64,000 bases of DNA from Escarpia spicata (lineage: Eukaryota; Annelida; Polychaeta; Sabellida; Siboglinidae): contig OZ023206.1 of the NCBI GenBank assembly GCA_963995525.1, positions 5,590,041 to 5,654,040 of the forward strand, given 5' to 3'. Of the stretch, positions 60,186-64,000 are shown piece after piece (position 1 is the first letter of the stretch; each line of letters begins with the position of its first letter). The notes beneath the pieces were generated by a model. That model did no database searches, was not told where the DNA came from, and was given only the letters and a program-made list of their open reading frames with translations. The position numbers and the translations under genes are program-made.

Positions 60186-60720
60186 AGTTGTTGCGGAAAA
60201 CGCCTAAAAGTGGTCTCATTTATGATTCTATCATTTTTGGTTCTCGAGTTATTGCACAACATTACTCCGAACAGTGGCCAATTTGGAGTCAAGTCAAGAG
60301 TCATTATCACACACGTTTGCCACAAAACACTTGGAGCAGTCAGCCGCACATTCTACAACAAGCAAATAAACATCAGTAGAGTAGTCACAACAAGGAACAG
60401 TAGATGACAGTCTCTCAAGACAGACATCAGCCACAGAGACAGGGAGAGGGGGAGAGAGTGACACAGAGAAAGGAGACAAGGAGAGAGGGAGAGCGAGGCA
60501 GAGAGAGAGGAAGAGCGATGGAGAGAGAGAGAGAGAGGGAGAGCGATGGAGAGAGAGGGAGAGCGAGGGAGAGAGAGGAAGAGGGAGGCATAGGGAGGAA
60601 GAGAGACAGAGGTGGAGAGAGACCGAGGGGGAGAGAGAGAGGAGAGGAGAGAGGGGAAAGAGAGAGAGGGATGGAGAATGATGGAGAGGAAGAGAGACAT
60701 ACATACATAACATTCGGCAT
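60186..60720. repeat. Shortened third copy of the exon-bearing repeat
   Basis: 'gaaaacgcctaaaagtggtc ... tggttctcgagttattgcac ... acagtggcca' (60196-60285) matches 16700-16790 and 21800-21890. It is joined directly to the 5' half of the ECAADC exon (60299-60352, minus), its intron start, and the GA microsatellite (60433-60690), which match 20330-20645. The ~3.5 kb between these parts in unit 1 is absent. The exon is truncated, so non-functional. Confidence 0.8.
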
Positions 60721-61075
60721 TTGATTGGCAGCAAGTGTAGTTCTTTTAGACGTGATGATTATGGCTGCCATGTTTTGGATTCGCTGGTGTTTGTGAATGT
60801 GGTTTCGTGGTAGTCCAGCCAGTAACGCGTTCCTGTAGTCCAATCTAGATATGACGAAAGCGAGCACAAGTGGTTTAGTCGCATATGTTGTGAGGTATTG
60901 CCTCATACGACTGATGTTGTGGAAGTGCATATACGCTGTTCGGCAAATGGTACTTATGTGGTTAGTCATGTTGAGGGATTGAACAAAATAGAGCGCCCAG
61001 GTTGCTCGCACTTGAAGACGAAGTCAAAGTCGAGTCAAAAATACGAATCTCCTTTAACAAGATTTAACAAGATTT
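60721..61075 (-). pseudogene. L2-like LINE C-terminal fragment
   Basis: Minus strand: LYFVQSLNMTNHISTICRTA then YMHFHNISRMRQYLTTYATK and PLVLAFVISRLDYRNALLAG, LPRNHIHKHQRIQNMAAIII. This is the 'SL.M..HIs..c....f.l..I..IR..L......LVhAFV.SRLDY.NaLL.GLP...i..LQ.vQN.AAR.v' domain of L2-type LINEs. It continues the element at 63079-64000, from which it is separated by CR1 copy b. Confidence 0.8.
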
Positions 61076-61084
61076 AACAAGATT

Positions 61085-63078
61085 GCCACCCAGAGAATTA
61101 ACTCTAGGTAGCAGGTGGACAAGGAAGCCCTTGGCTTTTCGAGAGTCCGACCTTTTTATCTATGTGTATCCCGCCCGTCTGAGGTATGTGTCGATTTTAT
61201 TTTTAAACATATTCACGCTACTAGCACCCACACAATCAGCAGGTAATCTGTTCCATTCATTTACAGTTCTTTGTGAAAATGAAAACTTTCTTATATCCAA
61301 TCTACTCTGCTCCTTTGCTAATGCAAGATCATGTCCTCTAGTCCTTCTATCTTTCTTAACTGAGAAAAACATATTTCTATCAATATTTTCATAACCCTTC
61401 AATATTTTAAACACTTCTATCTGATCTCCTCTCAATCTCCTGGTCTCTAGTGTTGTTAAACCGCATTTTTTTAGGCGTATTTCATAACTAAGATCCCTCA
61501 GATTTTGTATCATTTTAGTTGCTCTCCTCTGCACTCTTTCTAGCATATCTATGTCCTTCCTGCGATATGGCCTCCACGCTTGAATACAATATTCTAAATG
61601 AGGCCTAACTATTGTTTTGTACAGCGGTATTATTAGCTCTTTTTCCTTATACGTTATGTTTCGCCTAATTAATCCAAGGATTTGATTTCCCTTTGAAGCT
61701 GCAATTCCGCACTGCTCTGAAATCTTCATATCAGCACTAACGGTTAACCCTAAGTCCTTTTCTTTTACAGTAGTACTTAGTACAGTACCCCCCATTGTAT
61801 ATTCTACCTCTTCGTTCCCATGTCCTATGTGGAGGCATTTACATTTCCCAAAATTGAACATCATTTGCCATTTTTCAGACCATTTCATCAACCTGTCAAG
61901 ATCATCTTGTAAATGCTGTCTATCTCCATCACTTTTAATCCTTCTAAACACTTTTGTATCATCCGCAAATTTCAACACCTTGCTTGTTATTTCATCATCC
62001 AAATCGTTGATGTATATTAAGAATAATATAGGACCTAATACTGATCCCTGTGGTACCCCACTCAATACCGATTTCCAGTTTGAAGCCTCCCCATCAACTA
62101 CTACACGTTGTCTTCTGTCAATCAGCCATTGTTCTATCCAGTTTATTATACCATTTCCTATGCCATGGGCCTTTAGTTTAAGCAGTAATCTTTGATGTGG
62201 TACTTTGTAAAAAGCTTTTTGAAAATCTAAGTAGACGATATCTACTGGTGTTCCCTCATCTACCCACTTAGTGATGTCTTCCAAAAAACATAACATATTT
62301 GTTAAGCATGACCTCGCTTTAAAAAAACCATGTTGAGATGGGTTTATCAAGTTTTGTTTAGCAAGAAAATCCACCATGTGATCTTTAATTAGTCTTTCTA
62401 ATAATTTACAAATCACTGATGTTAAACTCACTGGTCTATAGTTCTCTGACTTGTTTCTCGAACCTTTTTTGAATAACGGTATAATGTTTGCTTCTTTCCA
62501 TTCTAAAGGAACCACTCCCTCTTCTAATGACAAGTTGAAAACTGTTGCAAGTGGTATGCTAATTTGTTCTACAATTTCCAATAGTAGTTTGGGTGGAATA
62601 CCATCCACTCCAGGTGATTTATTTTCCTTCATAGCCCTTATTTTCTTAGCTACCATTTCCGGGGTTACAATTAATTGTCCTAAATAGTCTGAATCTGCCC
62701 CCTTGAACTTAGCCTTTGGTATTGGCAGTGAACTAATATCTTCCCTGGTAAACACTGAACTGAAGTACTCATTCAGGTCTTCTGCCATTATGAATCCCTC
62801 TGATATCATATTTCCAGCACTATCTTCTAGAGGACCGACCTTATCTTGAACTTTCTGTTTGCTTCGAACATACGCATAAAAACTCTTGCTGTCATGTTTT
62901 ATATTACTAGCTAATTGTTGTTCATAGCTTCTCTTTGAATTTCTAATTTCAGCTGTAGCTTGGTTAAGTGCTTCTTTATAATTGTTGTAGTCTTCATCAT
63001 TTCCAGTACATCTATATGACTTCCACATCATTTGTTTATACTTAATTTTTCTAATGGCTTCTTTCGATAAGTGTTTAG
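61085..63078 (-). mobile_element. CR1-like LINE (copy b), inserted in an L2-like LINE
   Basis: Starts (5'-truncated) at KHLSKEAIRKIKYK about 63078, where L2 homology breaks off, and ends with the hairpin (61085-61095 with 61102-61112) and three AATCTTGTTA tail units at about 61050-61084. Its ORF is 61160-63031. Confidence 0.88.
61160..63031 (-). CDS. CR1-like LINE reverse transcriptase, open 623 codons
   Basis: Collinear with residues ~185-800 of the ORF at 46646-49048. Has YRPVSLTSVICK, YLDFQKAFYK (motif A; the first Asp is kept, the third-position AFD has become AFY), GVPQGSVLGP, KFADDTKVFRR and the same C-terminal EYCIQAWRPYRRKDIDMLER. The endonuclease is wholly absent. The Met at 63031 is internal. 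It is a dead 5'-truncated copy, recent enough to stay open. Confidence 0.9.
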   Translation of the reverse strand: MMWKSYRCTGNDEDYNNYKEALNQATAEIRNSKRSYEQQLASNIKHDSKSFYAYVRSKQKVQDKVGPLEDSAGNMISEGFIMAEDLNEYFSSVFTREDISSLPIPKAKFKGADSDYLGQLIVTPEMVAKKIRAMKENKSPGVDGIPPKLLLEIVEQISIPLATVFNLSLEEGVVPLEWKEANIIPLFKKGSRNKSENYRPVSLTSVICKLLERLIKDHMVDFLAKQNLINPSQHGFFKARSCLTNMLCFLEDITKWVDEGTPVDIVYLDFQKAFYKVPHQRLLLKLKAHGIGNGIINWIEQWLIDRRQRVVVDGEASNWKSVLSGVPQGSVLGPILFLIYINDLDDEITSKVLKFADDTKVFRRIKSDGDRQHLQDDLDRLMKWSEKWQMMFNFGKCKCLHIGHGNEEVEYTMGGTVLSTTVKEKDLGLTVSADMKISEQCGIAASKGNQILGLIRRNITYKEKELIIPLYKTIVRPHLEYCIQAWRPYRRKDIDMLERVQRRATKMIQNLRDLSYEIRLKKCGLTTLETRRLRGDQIEVFKILKGYENIDRNMFFSVKKDRRTRGHDLALAKEQSRLDIRKFSFSQRTVNEWNRLPADCVGASSVNMFKNKIDTYLRRAGYT

Positions 63079-64000
63079 TAGTGACAATTTCTGTTTAGTA
63101 CCAAACATCATGACATCTGTCTTCTGATCATTTAATTTCAGTAAATTGGTCCGAGACCATTCGCCAGTTTCTTCTAGGCAACAGCACAAACGATCCATTG
63201 AGTTCAAGTTGGCCATCTCCACCAGGACAAAACGAAACATAAAGTTGCGTGTCGTCGGCATATATCTGATAATCCAAGCCGGATTTCTCGACGACGTCGC
63301 CAAGTGGTGTGATATATGCAGTGATCAGCAATGGCCCGAGTCGGTGCCTTGCGGTACACCAAACGGCACAGCAGTTGGGGAGGATTTGACACTTCCAATA
63401 CGAACAACTTGATGCCGACCGGACAAGTAAGATCTGAACCACTCAAGCGCAGCGCCAGTGGCACGGAATATGTGAGTGAGTCTGCTCAATAGAATTCCGT
63501 GGACAATGGTGTCGAAAGCGGCGGTCAAGTCAAGCATAACCAACACAACAACACAGCCACGGTCTACTGCAGACAGACTGTCATTGTGAAGTTTAAGCAG
63601 AGCCGTTTCAGTTGAGTGATCTTGTCGATATGCCGATTGAAACTGGTCGTGCAAGTTGTTCTCTTGCATATGGACGTTCAGCTGTTTTGCTACAACGCGC
63701 TCGATTACTTTAGAAAGAAATGTCAGTTTCGATACAGGTCGATAATTCTGCATTGATTCTGGATTTAGTCCAGCCTTCTTGATGGCGAGATGCAGCCAGT
63801 CTTGTTTTTATCTAGAACAACGGACGCGTGCGAATAAACTAAGCTGACCTGCATTACGATCGTATTGATCAACCAGTTCTTCTACGTTCAGCAAGTCAAG
63901 ATCATCCGAACGGAACAGTGGAATGTCTTGTCGAAAAGAAACTACATTATTGTTGCGTAACTTGCAATATTTGATTTTCATCAAAAGAGTGCGATGTTGA
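63079..64000 (-). pseudogene. L2-like LINE RT, runs off the window
   Basis: Minus strand from the right edge: linker (SFRQDIPLFRSDDLDLLNVE), KKAGLNPESMQNYRPVSKLT, VIERVVAKQLN, FQSAYRQDHSTETALLKLHN, VLVMLDLTAAFDTIVHGILL (motif A, intact LDxxAAFD), GAALEWFRSYLSGRHQVVRI, VPFGVPQGTDSGHC (expected PQGSVLGP, so a frame slip), YQIYADDTQLYVSF (YADD) and LKLNDQKTDVMMFGTKQK. This is the L2 pattern. At least two frame changes (near 63330 and 63190). The remaining C-terminus is at 60721-61075 beyond CR1 copy b. Confidence 0.85.

Overview
This window looks like AT-rich nuclear DNA of an animal, most likely a marine invertebrate. A mollusc or other lophotrochozoan would fit, but nothing proves it. The evidence is spliceable exons with GT/AG borders, tRNA-derived SINEs, CR1-, L2- and jockey-like LINEs, and pogo, hAT and tyrosine-recombinase elements. 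No bacterial operon, rRNA or CRISPR array is visible. Almost all recognisable coding sequence is mobile-element derived. The host signal is a handful of minus-strand exons.

Layout. 0.6-4.0 kb: a fragment of an uncharacterised invertebrate protein family runs into a 99-bp (33-codon) satellite that seems to be an amplified piece of the same family. The array is split by a hAT-type MITE with 8-bp target duplications. 6-11.7 kb: two copies of a tRNA-SINE flank a decayed pogo-type transposon whose transposase is followed by an OTU cysteine-protease-like domain. 15.6-24.8 kb: a pogo fragment, then a tandem duplication of a ~3 kb unit carrying two small cysteine-rich exons (minus strand) and, on the other strand, the Cys-rich C-terminus of the same family as the satellite source. 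The first unit is broken by a 5'-truncated tyrosine-recombinase element with a perfect 14-bp target duplication. 24.8-29.0 kb: a DNA transposon with ~450-bp inverted termini and a decayed transposase-like gene. 29.0-30.5 kb: a CR1 copy broken by a hAT 5' end.

30.8-34.4 kb is the clearest host locus: two minus-strand exons of a SpoU-family rRNA 2'-O-methyltransferase resembling mitochondrial MRM1. The substrate-binding exon is intact. The upstream exon has a presequence-like start but also two stops and two frame changes, so the locus is either a pseudogene or affected by assembly errors. 35-46 kb is AT-rich DNA with short repeats, SINE tails, a MULE-like fragment, LINE C-termini and a miRNA-like hairpin.

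46.5-49.0 kb: the best preserved CR1 (800-codon ORF). 49.9-52.2 kb: two large CT/TCTG pyrimidine tracts. 53.6-55.6 kb: a LINE whose two halves face each other, as expected of twin priming. 58.2 kb: a laminin-G-like exon. 58.5-64 kb: nested LINEs, namely an L2/Crack-like copy split by a hAT MITE, and another L2-like copy split by a second CR1. Between them sits a shortened third copy of the exon-bearing repeat.

The protein-family and TE-clade names come from recognising motifs by eye, with no database search.
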